Source: Rhodoferax sp.
Lineage (GTDB): Bacteria > Pseudomonadota > Gammaproteobacteria > Burkholderiales > Burkholderiaceae_C
Length of the DNA stretch: 34,240 bases
Direction of reading: 5' to 3'
Assembly (NCBI GenBank): GCA_030645355.1
Contig: JAUSNJ010000009.1
Location: 1 to 34,240, forward strand
Part shown: positions 17,167-24,319 of the stretch, one piece after another
How positions within the stretch are numbered: position 1 is the first letter of the stretch
Layout of the letters: each line of letters opens with the position of its first letter
The notes under the pieces: generated by a model
What the model was told of the DNA's origin: nothing
Database searches by the model: none
The model's input: the letters and a program-made list of their open reading frames with translations, nothing else
Translations under genes and position numbers: made by a program

Positions 17167-18132
17167 TTACTCAGTGGCCTGCAGGCCGTGCCACATTTCC
17201 TTGTCGCGCTCGGCCGTCCAGATGCGCGGATGTTTGATGCCACTAGCCTCGTCCACGGCGCGTGTCACGTCAAACGGCAGGCAGTGTTCGTAAATGAACA
17301 CGTGGCCAAACTTGGGGTCCATGGCCTTGCGGCAATGCGCCATGGCCTGGTTCAGGTTCATGCCTTGGGCGACAGCCTCTTTGGCAGAACTGAGCAGGGT
17401 CGACACAAAGTCACGGGTATAGGCCAGGCCAGATGCGACACGCTCAGGTGTGTCGAGTGCCGGGCCACGGCCGGGAACAATTTTTTCTGGTTTCAGGGCG
17501 GCCAGTGCATCCAGCGTGGCAGGCCACTCTTCAAGCTGCGCGTCGCCGGTGTAACACGCCGCATCGGCTTCCATCAGGTCGCCGGAGAACAGCACTTTCT
17601 CGGACGGAACCCACACAATGGTGTCGCCCTTGGTGTGGCCAGGACCGACGTGCATGATCTTGACTTCAAGCTTGCCCATCCACAGCGTCATCTCGTCCTT
17701 GAACACCACGGTCGGCCAGGTCAGACCAGGGATGGAGTCAAACGCGTCAAACAGGCGCGGAAAACGCTCGTACTCGGACTGCATGTCCTGCGCGCCACGC
17801 TCCACAATCATCTCGTAGGTGCCCTGGCTGGCAATGATTTCCTGCATGCCCGCAGCCTTATAGCCGGATGCTCCCAACACCCGCACTGCGTGGTAGTGCG
17901 ACAGCACCACGTATTTGATGGGCTTGTCGGAGACCTTGCGGATCTCAGCGATCAGGCTTTGCGCCATCACCGGCGTGGCCAGTGCGTCACAAATCAGCAC
18001 CGCGTCTTCACCAATGATCACGCCGGTGTTGGGGTCTCCCTCGGCGGTGTAGGCCCAGCAGTGCTCGGACAGTTGGGCGAAGGTCGTCTTCTTGACCTCC
18101 AGGTCGGCTTGGGACGCGAATTTCTTGGTCAT
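17167..18132 (-). CDS. Metallo-beta-lactamase-fold protein with an altered metal site
   Basis: This 321-residue protein has the MBL-fold layout: DAVLICDALATPVMAQSLIA, then SHYHAVRVLGAS, then HVGPGHTKGDTIVWVPSEKV and LFSGDLMEAD. His79, His81, His166 and Asp185 are in ligand positions. However, the Asp-His of the classical HxHxDH motif is replaced by Val83-Arg84, and the late PGHG histidine is replaced in VPGRGPALD. One metal site may remain; the second looks lost. It may be a hydrolase of a ring-derived lactone or thioester, or a protein of altered function. The start at 18132 has AAGGAAGAG before it; an upstream in-frame ATG at 18198 lies inside the livF gene. It is followed by the flavin monooxygenase. 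Confidence 0.88.
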   Translation of the reverse strand: MTKKFASQADLEVKKTTFAQLSEHCWAYTAEGDPNTGVIIGEDAVLICDALATPVMAQSLIAEIRKVSDKPIKYVVLSHYHAVRVLGASGYKAAGMQEIIASQGTYEMIVERGAQDMQSEYERFPRLFDAFDSIPGLTWPTVVFKDEMTLWMGKLEVKIMHVGPGHTKGDTIVWVPSEKVLFSGDLMEADAACYTGDAQLEEWPATLDALAALKPEKIVPGRGPALDTPERVASGLAYTRDFVSTLLSSAKEAVAQGMNLNQAMAHCRKAMDPKFGHVFIYEHCLPFDVTRAVDEASGIKHPRIWTAERDKEMWHGLQATE

Positions 18133-18163
18133 GTCTCTTCCTTGGGTTGACGGGTCGTGGCGT

Positions 18164-19480
18164 TTACATGCCGAGGTACGCCGCGCGCACCTGTTCATTG
18201 TTTATGAGTTCCTGGCCAGTACCGGTGAGCGTGACGTTGCCGGTTTCCAGCACGTAGCCCCGGTCCGCAATGGCCAGTGCGGCAAAGGCGTTTTGTTCGA
18301 CCAGCAAAATGGTCATGCCCTTACTCTTGAGCATGCGGATGACGTTGAACACCTCTTCCACGAGCAGCGGGGCCAGCCCCATGCTCGGCTCATCCAGTAG
18401 CAGCAGGCTGGGGCGGCCCATCAGTGCCCGGCCAATCGCGAGCATTTGCTGTTGCCCGCCGGACAGCGTGCCCGCAGGCAAAGCGCGCTTTTCTTTCAGG
18501 ATTGGGAACATGGTGAAGATTTTTTCCATGTCACCTTCGACCTGGTCACGTGGCTGCGTGTAGGCGCCCAAGCGCAGGTTGTCCTCGATCGACAGTGGGC
18601 CAAAAACCTGGCGACCTTCAGGGCTTTGGCAAATGCCCATGCGCATGCGTTTGTCAGAACGCAGCTTGCTGATGTCTTGACCCTTGAAATGAATGCTGCC
18701 CGCGCTCATGGGTTGCACACCCGACAGCGTGCGCAAGAAAGTGGTTTTTCCGGCGCCATTTGCACCGACCAGCGCCACCGTTTCGCCACGCCGCACTTCC
18801 AGACTGATGCCCTTGAGCGCCTTGATGCGGCCGTAGCAGCTTTCCATACCTTGCACGAGCAACTGCACCTCAGCCTTGGAGCGGTCTGGCAGCGGTTGTA
18901 GCGTGCCAACGCTTCTGCTACCCAGACCCACCGACTCGGGTGCCAGGCTGGCGACGCGGTGGTACAGCTGGCGAAACTCTTCACGCGCCTTGTCACCAAA
19001 TACAGGGTCGGCATTGTTCAAGAACGCTTGGTTGATCTCAGTCCAATCAGTGGCCAGCAAGGCGCTGCGGGCCAGCGGCAAGACACTTTTCTCTTCGGTG
19101 CCAATGTGGGCTTTCAACCCCGTTGTGTAGTCGCGCAAGGCCGTGGCCAATTGGCCACCCGGTAGTTGCCCCTGGGCCGCTGCGGCCACCTGGGCGCGCA
19201 AGGCCGCCAGTTTGGCCGGGCCTTCGCGGTGCTCCACTTGCAGGTTGTCCAGCACAGCGGCGGCCTCAGGGCTGCGCAGGCGCAGCAGGCGAAACAGATA
19301 GTCGTCTTCCTTGGGGTGGTGCGAGCGGTCCACAAACTGCTCGATGTAGTCAAACACGGCGTTAAAAAACGGCTGCTCGACCGGTGCGCCAGATTCGATC
19401 TCTGAAGCCACATGGTCTACGGTGGTGGCCAGACGCCACAGGTTGCTGTGGTCCTGGCTGATCAGGGTGAGTGCGTCCAT
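18164..19480 (-). CDS. Hemerythrin domain fused to LivF-type ABC ATPase
   Basis: The 438 residues fall into two parts. Residues 1-185 form a hemerythrin/HHE domain: His11 (SQDHSNLW), His54 and Glu58 (SHHPKEDD), His84 (EHREG), His125 and Glu129 (HIGTEE) match the diiron ligand pattern. Residues from about 203 are a normal LivF ATPase of about 235 residues: Walker A GANGAGKTT at 239-247, QSPEGRQVFGPLSIEDNLRL, signature LSGGQQQMLAIGRALMGRPS, Walker B LLLLDEPSMGLAP and the H-loop-like LLVEQNAF. The gene lies 14 bp after livG and the frame is unbroken, so it is a real fusion. The ATPase powers the transporter; the hemerythrin part may sense O2, NO or iron. A site AAGGGA precedes the ATG at 19480. 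Confidence 0.93.
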   Translation of the reverse strand: MDALTLISQDHSNLWRLATTVDHVASEIESGAPVEQPFFNAVFDYIEQFVDRSHHPKEDDYLFRLLRLRSPEAAAVLDNLQVEHREGPAKLAALRAQVAAAAQGQLPGGQLATALRDYTTGLKAHIGTEEKSVLPLARSALLATDWTEINQAFLNNADPVFGDKAREEFRQLYHRVASLAPESVGLGSRSVGTLQPLPDRSKAEVQLLVQGMESCYGRIKALKGISLEVRRGETVALVGANGAGKTTFLRTLSGVQPMSAGSIHFKGQDISKLRSDKRMRMGICQSPEGRQVFGPLSIEDNLRLGAYTQPRDQVEGDMEKIFTMFPILKEKRALPAGTLSGGQQQMLAIGRALMGRPSLLLLDEPSMGLAPLLVEEVFNVIRMLKSKGMTILLVEQNAFAALAIADRGYVLETGNVTLTGTGQELINNEQVRAAYLGM

Positions 19481-19494
19481 GGAGTCCCTTGGGT

Positions 19495-20256
19495 TCAGGC
19501 GTGTGCGCCAAGATAGGCGGCAATCACATCGGGGTTGCGGCGCACTTCAGCACCGGTGCCTTCAGTCAGCTTCTTGCCGTAGTCCAGCACCAAGATACGG
19601 TCCGAGAGATTCATCACCATCTTCATGTCGTGCTCGACCAGCACCACGGTCACGCCGGAGTCGGCCACCTTGCGCACCAGTTCATCGACTTCAATGGTTT
19701 CCTTGGGATTTAGTCCGGCGGCGGGCTCGTCCAGAAAAATCAGGCGTGGCTTCATGGCCAGGGCACGGGCAATTTCCAGGCGCTTCAGGGCACCGTAGGG
19801 CATGCTGTCGGCGCGGGCATCGACATAGCTTTCCAGGCCCACAAAGCGCATCAGCTCAGCGGCTTCAGCGTGTAATTCGCGGTCGCGCTTTTTGAGCGCG
19901 GGCCAGCGCAAGGCCGCTTTGAGCAGGTTGCGGTCCAAGCGCAGGTGCGCGCCGACCATCACGTTCTCGATGGCGCTCATATTCATGCAAATCTGCAGGT
20001 TCTGGAATGTGCGTGCCACGCCCCGGCGGGCCAACTCATCCGGCGATTTGCCGGTGATGGATTCGCCGTCGAGCAGGATGCTGCCGGTGGTGGGGGTGTA
20101 AATGCCCGTGATCAGGTTAAACAGCGTGGTTTTACCCGCGCCGTTGGGGCCAATCACCGCGTACACAATGCCGGCATCAATATTGAAGCTGACGTTCTGC
20201 ACCGCTTTGACGCCACCGAAGTGGATGGAGAGGTCATTGACTTCCAGCAGGGCCAT
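19495..20256 (-). CDS. livG: LivG-type ABC transporter ATP-binding protein
   Basis: This is the first ATPase of the branched-chain amino acid type importer. The 253 residues show Walker A GPNGAGKTTLFNLITG, the LivG-type insert YTPTTGSILLDGESITG, the early contact RRGVARTFQNLQICMNMSAI, a somewhat divergent signature region MPYGALKRLEIARALAMKPR, Walker B LIFLDEPAAGLNP and VVLVEHDMKMVM. Two ATGs compete: 20262 overlaps the livM TGA as ATGA, while 20256 lies 6 nt after the site AAGGGGGA. I prefer 20256 because 20262 lies almost on top of that site. The symbol reflects the family, not proven leucine transport. Confidence 0.93.
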   Translation of the reverse strand: MALLEVNDLSIHFGGVKAVQNVSFNIDAGIVYAVIGPNGAGKTTLFNLITGIYTPTTGSILLDGESITGKSPDELARRGVARTFQNLQICMNMSAIENVMVGAHLRLDRNLLKAALRWPALKKRDRELHAEAAELMRFVGLESYVDARADSMPYGALKRLEIARALAMKPRLIFLDEPAAGLNPKETIEVDELVRKVADSGVTVVLVEHDMKMVMNLSDRILVLDYGKKLTEGTGAEVRRNPDVIAAYLGAHA

Positions 20257-20258
20257 GC

Positions 20259-21191
20259 TCATTCCCCCTTGCCAAATTTGGCGGTCAGGGTGGGCACCAG
20301 ACCCTTGGGCAGGAAGATCATGCACAGCATCAAAATCGTGCCGAAGGCCACCGTCTCCCAACCTTCAAACGAGGCCAATGCCTGGGGCAGAGCAGTGAGC
20401 AGTACCGCACCCACCACCGAGCCATAGACGGATGCCATACCGCCAATCACGACCATGGTGACCAGCTCGATCGAATGGAAAAAGTCCGCCAGGTTGGGCG
20501 TGACAAAACCCACGTAGTGCGCAGTCACGCTGCCCATGATGCTGGCAAACACGGCGGAGAGTACAAAAATAGCAACCTTGTAACGCACCACATCGACCCC
20601 GACCACCTTGGATGCCACCTCGCTGCCATGCAACGCCCGTAGCGCCCGGCCAAACGGTGAGTCAATCAGGTTCAGTGAGGCCCAGACGCTGACCGACAGC
20701 AGCATGGCCACAATCCAGTACCAATGCTTGTCACCCGAAATCTCGAACCCAGCCAGGCTCATGGCAGGCACCGGCATGCCGTCTGGCCCACCGGTCCAGG
20801 CTGCTTCGGTCCGGATCACAATGTTGATAATGATGCCCAGACCCAGGGTGGCCATCGCCAGGTAATGGCCCTTGAGCTTGAAGATGGGCCGCGCTACGGT
20901 GGCTGCCAAGACCCCGGCCGCTGCCGCACCAGCCAGCAGCGCCAGCACTGGGTGCCAGCCCAAATGGGTCGGCAATACGGCTGAGGCGTAGGCGCCGATA
21001 CCCAGAAAACCGGCGTGACCCAGGCTGATCTGTCCGGCAAAACCAATCAACAGGTTCAAACCCAGCACGATCACGGCATTGATCGCCATGCGAATCGCCA
21101 GGTCCACATAAAAACTGTTGGGCAACACAAAAGGCAACACCAGCAGCACCGCCATAATGAGGTACAGACCCAGGTACTGTTTTCTTTTCAT
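20259..21191 (-). CDS. livM: LivM-type ABC transporter permease
   Basis: A 310-residue inner-membrane permease of the LivM family. Hydrophobic segments begin at about residue 7 (YLGLYLIMAVLLVLPFVLPN) and recur through the protein, around 30-52, 58-75, 80-100, 110-135, 160-180, 205-235 and 245-285. The conserved loop GFAGQISLGHAGFLGIGAYA is the LivM hallmark, and the EAA-like cytoplasmic region is SPFGRALRALHGSEVASKVV, which contacts the ATPase. It starts 2 bp after livH stops and overlaps or abuts livG. Confidence 0.94.
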   Translation of the reverse strand: MKRKQYLGLYLIMAVLLVLPFVLPNSFYVDLAIRMAINAVIVLGLNLLIGFAGQISLGHAGFLGIGAYASAVLPTHLGWHPVLALLAGAAAAGVLAATVARPIFKLKGHYLAMATLGLGIIINIVIRTEAAWTGGPDGMPVPAMSLAGFEISGDKHWYWIVAMLLSVSVWASLNLIDSPFGRALRALHGSEVASKVVGVDVVRYKVAIFVLSAVFASIMGSVTAHYVGFVTPNLADFFHSIELVTMVVIGGMASVYGSVVGAVLLTALPQALASFEGWETVAFGTILMLCMIFLPKGLVPTLTAKFGKGE

Positions 21192-21193
21192 GT

Positions 21194-22069
21194 TCAGACC
21201 CGGTCGGTAGATTTGCCGCCAAACAGGCCGCGTGGCATGAAGAACAGAATCAGCAGGATCAGCACAAACGGGATGGCATCCTTGTAAGACGAAGAGATAT
21301 ACCCTGCGCCCATGGCCTCCAGAATTCCGACCAGTAACCCGCCCACCACCGCCCCCAGGCCGTTGCCAAGGCCGCCCACCACGGCCGCCACAAACCCCTT
21401 GAGCCCGAGCATGATGCCCACGTCATAGGAAGTGAGCGTGATCGGGGTCACCAAAATGCCTCCCAATGCGCCCAAGGCCGCCGACATGGCAAAGCTCAAA
21501 AAAAGCACCCAGTTGGTGTTGATGCCCACCAGTTCGGCCGCGACCCGGTTGTAGGAGGTTGCCAGCATCGCCTTGCCGTGCAGCGTGCGGTTAAAAAAGT
21601 ACCACAGCAACACCACCACCACGGCCGTGACCCCCAGCACCCACAGGCTTTGCGGCATCAGCGTGGCACCCAGAATTTGCAACGGCACGTCGCCGGAGAA
21701 CGCGGGCAGGCTGAAGGTGCCCTTGCCCAGCCAGACCTGAATCAGGCCACGAATCACTAGCGATGCACCGATGGTAATGATGATCAAGGTGACCGACTCG
21801 GCGCCCTTGACGGGCTCAATGGCCAGCTTTTCCACCACGATGCCAACGATGGCTGGCACCACGATCGCCAGCGCCAGTGCCACCGGCATAGGCAGACCCG
21901 CGTGGCTGAAAAACACCGCCAGCATGCCGCCGAGCATGATGAACTCACCCTGCGCAAAGTTGATGACGTTGCTGGCGTTGTAGATCAGCGTGAAGCCCAA
22001 AGCGGCCAGCGCATAGGTGGCACCGACGGTCACGCCGGAGAAAAAGAATTGCAGAAATTCGGCCAGCAT
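21194..22069 (-). CDS. livH: LivH-type ABC transporter permease
   Basis: A 291-residue inner-membrane permease of the LivH family, with the typical start region FFFSGVTVGATYALAALGFT, then IYNASNVINFAQGEFIMLGG, which is diagnostic, and the EAA-like loop RTLHGKAMLATSYNRVAAEL. It is the first transporter gene after the promoter region. I use the ATG at 22069 because the family begins at this point (MLAEFLQ) and this ATG overlaps the TGA of a short leader ORF as TGATG. An in-frame ATG at 22096 with AAAGGA upstream is the alternative, and the frame remains open further up. Confidence 0.92.
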   Translation of the reverse strand: MLAEFLQFFFSGVTVGATYALAALGFTLIYNASNVINFAQGEFIMLGGMLAVFFSHAGLPMPVALALAIVVPAIVGIVVEKLAIEPVKGAESVTLIIITIGASLVIRGLIQVWLGKGTFSLPAFSGDVPLQILGATLMPQSLWVLGVTAVVVVLLWYFFNRTLHGKAMLATSYNRVAAELVGINTNWVLFLSFAMSAALGALGGILVTPITLTSYDVGIMLGLKGFVAAVVGGLGNGLGAVVGGLLVGILEAMGAGYISSSYKDAIPFVLILLILFFMPRGLFGGKSTDRV

Positions 22070-22125
22070 CAGACGCTCATCCGATGACCACGGCATTGTT
22101 CGATGGTCCTTTGCGCTTGGGGCAT
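22069..22125 (-). CDS. Possible 18-codon leader ORF coupled to livH
   Basis: On the minus strand an ATG at 22125 has the best ribosome-binding site of the region (GAGGAG, 7 nt upstream). It encodes MPQAQRTIEQCRGHRMSV and ends with a TGA whose last base is the first base of the livH ATG (TGATG). Ribosomes finishing this ORF could restart on livH. The peptide matches nothing I know and has no run of aromatic residues that would suggest classical attenuation. It might instead be a remnant of an older start region. Confidence 0.45.
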   Translation of the reverse strand: MPQAQRTIEQCRGHRMSV

Positions 22126-22191
22126 GGCAGTCTCCTCGTGATTCACCTAGCTCCCAAATCGCCAAGTGGTTGTGTTATTCGCCTGCATTGA

Positions 22192-22208
22192 ATTCTGACA
22201 TTCAGAAT
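22192..22208. promoter_or_regulatory. 17-bp palindrome, candidate operator
   Basis: ATTCTGA-CAT-TCAGAAT is a perfect 7-bp inverted repeat with a 3-bp centre. It covers the -10 box of the candidate promoter, so a bound protein would block RNA polymerase. Both PaaX and the IclR-family protein are encoded just upstream and could be the ligand. Which one binds cannot be told from sequence. Confidence 0.55.
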
Positions 22209-22220
22209 CCATTACGTCAA
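22192..22220 (-). promoter_or_regulatory. Candidate promoter for the liv-paa genes
   Basis: On the minus strand TTGACG (five of six bases of the -35 consensus) is followed after 17 nt by CAGAAT (four of six of the -10 consensus). Transcription would start near 22184, about 60 nt before the leader ATG at 22125. No other equally good pair was seen in the gap. Confidence 0.5.
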
Positions 22221-22381
22221 ATAAAAAGATACACGATTCATCGAATTTGATATATGTTTGTATCGTATTCGGGTTTTTACTTAGACAAAAACAAAGAAAT
22301 TCTTAATGTCAGTAGGCGGAGAAGCAGACAAGATAGGCTATGAAGAGACACAGGTTTATTTGGAATCTGTGCTTTCTTGAA

Positions 22382-23164
22382 TCACGACCGCGTGGAACCT
22401 AAACGCTTGGACAGGGCGGATGCGGTCCGTTTGAGTTCTGTCATGGCCAGGCTCTGGGGCCCGAGGTCGGATATACCTTCCACGCCCACAATCGAAACGG
22501 CCATGGTGATTTTGTTCTTGAAGTTGAAAACCGGAGCCGCCAGTCCCAAAACGCGACTGGAATAGTCACTATCCTGCACAAACGAGTAGCCGTTGGTACG
22601 AACTTCTTGCAACACACTCTCTACCTGATCCAGGGTCTTGAAGGTCATGGAGCGCCCTTGGCGCAACTCCCGTTCAAGGTGCGGGCGAACGATTTCAGGG
22701 GGCATCCACGCTGCAAACAATCGACCTGTGGACGTCGCCAACATGCTGACCGTGTTGCCGGTGACCACGTTGACCGTAATGGGACGGCGCGGCCGTTCCC
22801 AGCGAACCATGACAGGACCAAACTCTCCCCACACCGACAGTGCCGTGGTTTCGTTGGTCAGGTCGCGGAGTTCAGAAATGCAGTTGAGTCCAAGTTTGAC
22901 GCGATCCAGCCTGTCCACTGCGGCCAAGCCCAGGGGGATAGCCAAGGGGCCCAGGTCATACTTCAAGTTCTCATGGTCCTGCTCTACCAGGCCGGACCGC
23001 ACCAGACTCACCAGATAGCGATGCGCCTTGGATGGATGCATGTCTGCCGCCGCGGCTATTTCCTTGAGCATCATGGCCGAACCAGACTCCACAAGAACTT
23101 TCAGCACGCAAACCCCAATTTCCAAGGATTGCACACCATGGCTACTCTTTGGTTCGTCGCCCAT
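22382..23164 (-). CDS. IclR-family transcriptional regulator
   Basis: A protein of about 260 residues with an N-terminal winged helix (ESGSAMMLKEIAAAADMHPS, then KAHRYLVSLVRSGLVEQD) and the C-terminal GAF-like effector domain of IclR proteins (ALSVWGEFGPVMVRWERPRR, STGRLFAAWMPPE, GLAAPVFNFKNKITMAVSIV). IclR regulators often control aromatic catabolism in response to a pathway compound. I start it at the ATG at 23164. A TTG at 23179 in the same frame overlaps the paaX TGA and is a real alternative. It is co-oriented with paaX and sits directly before the liv-paa promoter. The target and effector are not known from sequence. Confidence 0.9.
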   Translation of the reverse strand: MGDEPKSSHGVQSLEIGVCVLKVLVESGSAMMLKEIAAAADMHPSKAHRYLVSLVRSGLVEQDHENLKYDLGPLAIPLGLAAVDRLDRVKLGLNCISELRDLTNETTALSVWGEFGPVMVRWERPRRPITVNVVTGNTVSMLATSTGRLFAAWMPPEIVRPHLERELRQGRSMTFKTLDQVESVLQEVRTNGYSFVQDSDYSSRVLGLAAPVFNFKNKITMAVSIVGVEGISDLGPQSLAMTELKRTASALSKRLGSTRS

Positions 23165-23175
23165 ACGCACTTTCG

Positions 23176-24183
23176 TCAAGCGGCGCTGAGAGCGTCCGCA
23201 TTCAAATCCATCCCATATTCAAAACGGCTTGCAAGCACGTGGGACGCCAGTGGGGAGTTGCCACTGGAAAGCCGGACATTCGCATCCAGGTGTCGCTCTG
23301 ACAACGGCAGCAGTTTGCGGTACAAATCCCGGCAGAGGTGGCGCGCGCGACTGCCAGGCCAAGTGGATGGGAGCAGTCCTTCTGGCAACTGCGGATCACG
23401 AAGCAGCAACCTGCGTACATCATGGATGAGCAAAGTGCGTACCAGGAAGGCGGCTTCTTCCGATACATCGTCCTGGCCGCAAGCCACCAACGCATCTCGG
23501 ATGGGTTCGTACTTTTGAAGGAAACCTTCGTAGGACAGTGCCAACCCATCGAGGTTCCATGCCTTTTGCACCATGTCGATATCCGTTGCGCACTGCGCGA
23601 CCCTGGAGTTGACTGCAATCAGAGGCATCAATTGCACAAGCACCTCGCCCAGTCCTTCCGACACCAGACCTTCCATCACATTTTCAAGACTGGCGGTCGG
23701 GTGCACAAAGCTGCCATTGGCCGTCTCGCCAAATCCGTGCCAGAACAAGGCTCTGCGCAACCGCTCACGCAATCGGGTATCCAACTCACCAACAACCAGA
23801 ATGAGGCGCCAACGTCGATCCCACCCTGGTATGTCAGCTGCATATATTTGTCTGGACGCTTCATCAAACCGACGGCATCCGGGGGAGGTAAGCATGTAGT
23901 CCGTTTTACGCCCCAAGGCCTCGGACTGTAGCCACTCCTCCTTGACCAAACGATATACCGCGGTGCGCACCAACCGCTCGTTCACACCCAGCGGCTGCAA
24001 TAGCTGAATCATGCTGCCCAGCGACACCCGGCCGCCACGGGGCAGAATGGCATCACCAAACACGGTCGTAATCAATGAGCCGGCCTGAATGCGGCTCTTT
24101 TGCCGAAACCTCTCCAGTCTTGCTTCTATAGCCTTTGTGACAGAGTGATTCGCCATATGGAAAGTGTCGTCGCCGTTGTTCAT
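23176..24183 (-). CDS. paaX: PaaX, repressor of phenylacetate catabolism
   Basis: PaaX represses paa genes and is released by phenylacetyl-CoA. The 335 residues match the family: a winged-helix start (SLITTVFGDAILPRGGRVSL, then LLQPLGVNERLVRTAVYRLV), WRLILVVGELDTRLRERLRR, the middle part LFWHGFGETANGSFVHP, and a C-terminal domain with LVRTLLIHDVRRLLLRDPQL and LLPSTWPG. E. coli PaaX has 316 residues. The start at 24183 has no clear ribosome-binding site; a later ATG at 24156 (MANHSVTKAI) is possible. It is the first gene of the minus-strand string and is directly followed by the IclR gene. Confidence 0.93.
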   Translation of the reverse strand: MNNGDDTFHMANHSVTKAIEARLERFRQKSRIQAGSLITTVFGDAILPRGGRVSLGSMIQLLQPLGVNERLVRTAVYRLVKEEWLQSEALGRKTDYMLTSPGCRRFDEASRQIYAADIPGWDRRWRLILVVGELDTRLRERLRRALFWHGFGETANGSFVHPTASLENVMEGLVSEGLGEVLVQLMPLIAVNSRVAQCATDIDMVQKAWNLDGLALSYEGFLQKYEPIRDALVACGQDDVSEEAAFLVRTLLIHDVRRLLLRDPQLPEGLLPSTWPGSRARHLCRDLYRKLLPLSERHLDANVRLSSGNSPLASHVLASRFEYGMDLNADALSAA

Positions 24184-24319
24184 TGTGCCGGGTAACTGCC
24201 TGGGTGGTTTCTATTGCACACGAATTATGAATCCAATGCGCAATTCGAACCAAGCTTGCAAACCATGGCGCGAAATCCGACTTCGGTACTGACCACGACA
24301 GCACCCCGAAAACTTGAAA
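24184..24319 (-). promoter_or_regulatory. Upstream region of paaX
   Basis: This 136-bp stretch must hold the paaX promoter on the minus strand. CATAAT (a -10-like box, 24228-24223) with TTGGTT 18 nt upstream is a weak candidate. A GATTC-type half-site (GAATC on the plus strand, 24229-24233) overlaps it, like those in the liv-paa promoter region, which would fit autoregulation. On the plus strand the open frame running into the soxB fragment shows no SoxB similarity here. Confidence 0.3.

Larger units (their letters stand above)
22126..22381 (-). promoter_or_regulatory. AT-rich control region of the liv-paa gene string
   Basis: This 256-bp gap between the iclR stop and the livH leader is clearly richer in A and T than its surroundings. 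On the minus strand it holds a sigma-70-like promoter: TTGACG (22220-22215), a 17-nt spacer and CAGAAT (22197-22192). A 17-bp palindrome covers the -10 box. GATTC-type half-sites, reminiscent of the core of the E. coli PaaX operator, occur at 22205-22209 and 22235-22239 in opposite orientations. No terminator for the paaX-iclR transcript is convincing; a weak CACAG/CTGTG stem lies at 22349-22371. Confidence 0.6.

Noticed and set aside
12901..18150. Long plus-strand open frames (12901-14415, 13814-15307, 16192-18150)
   Set aside because: All are antisense to paaH, paaG, the monooxygenase and the MBL gene. Composition and lack of domains mark them as shadows.
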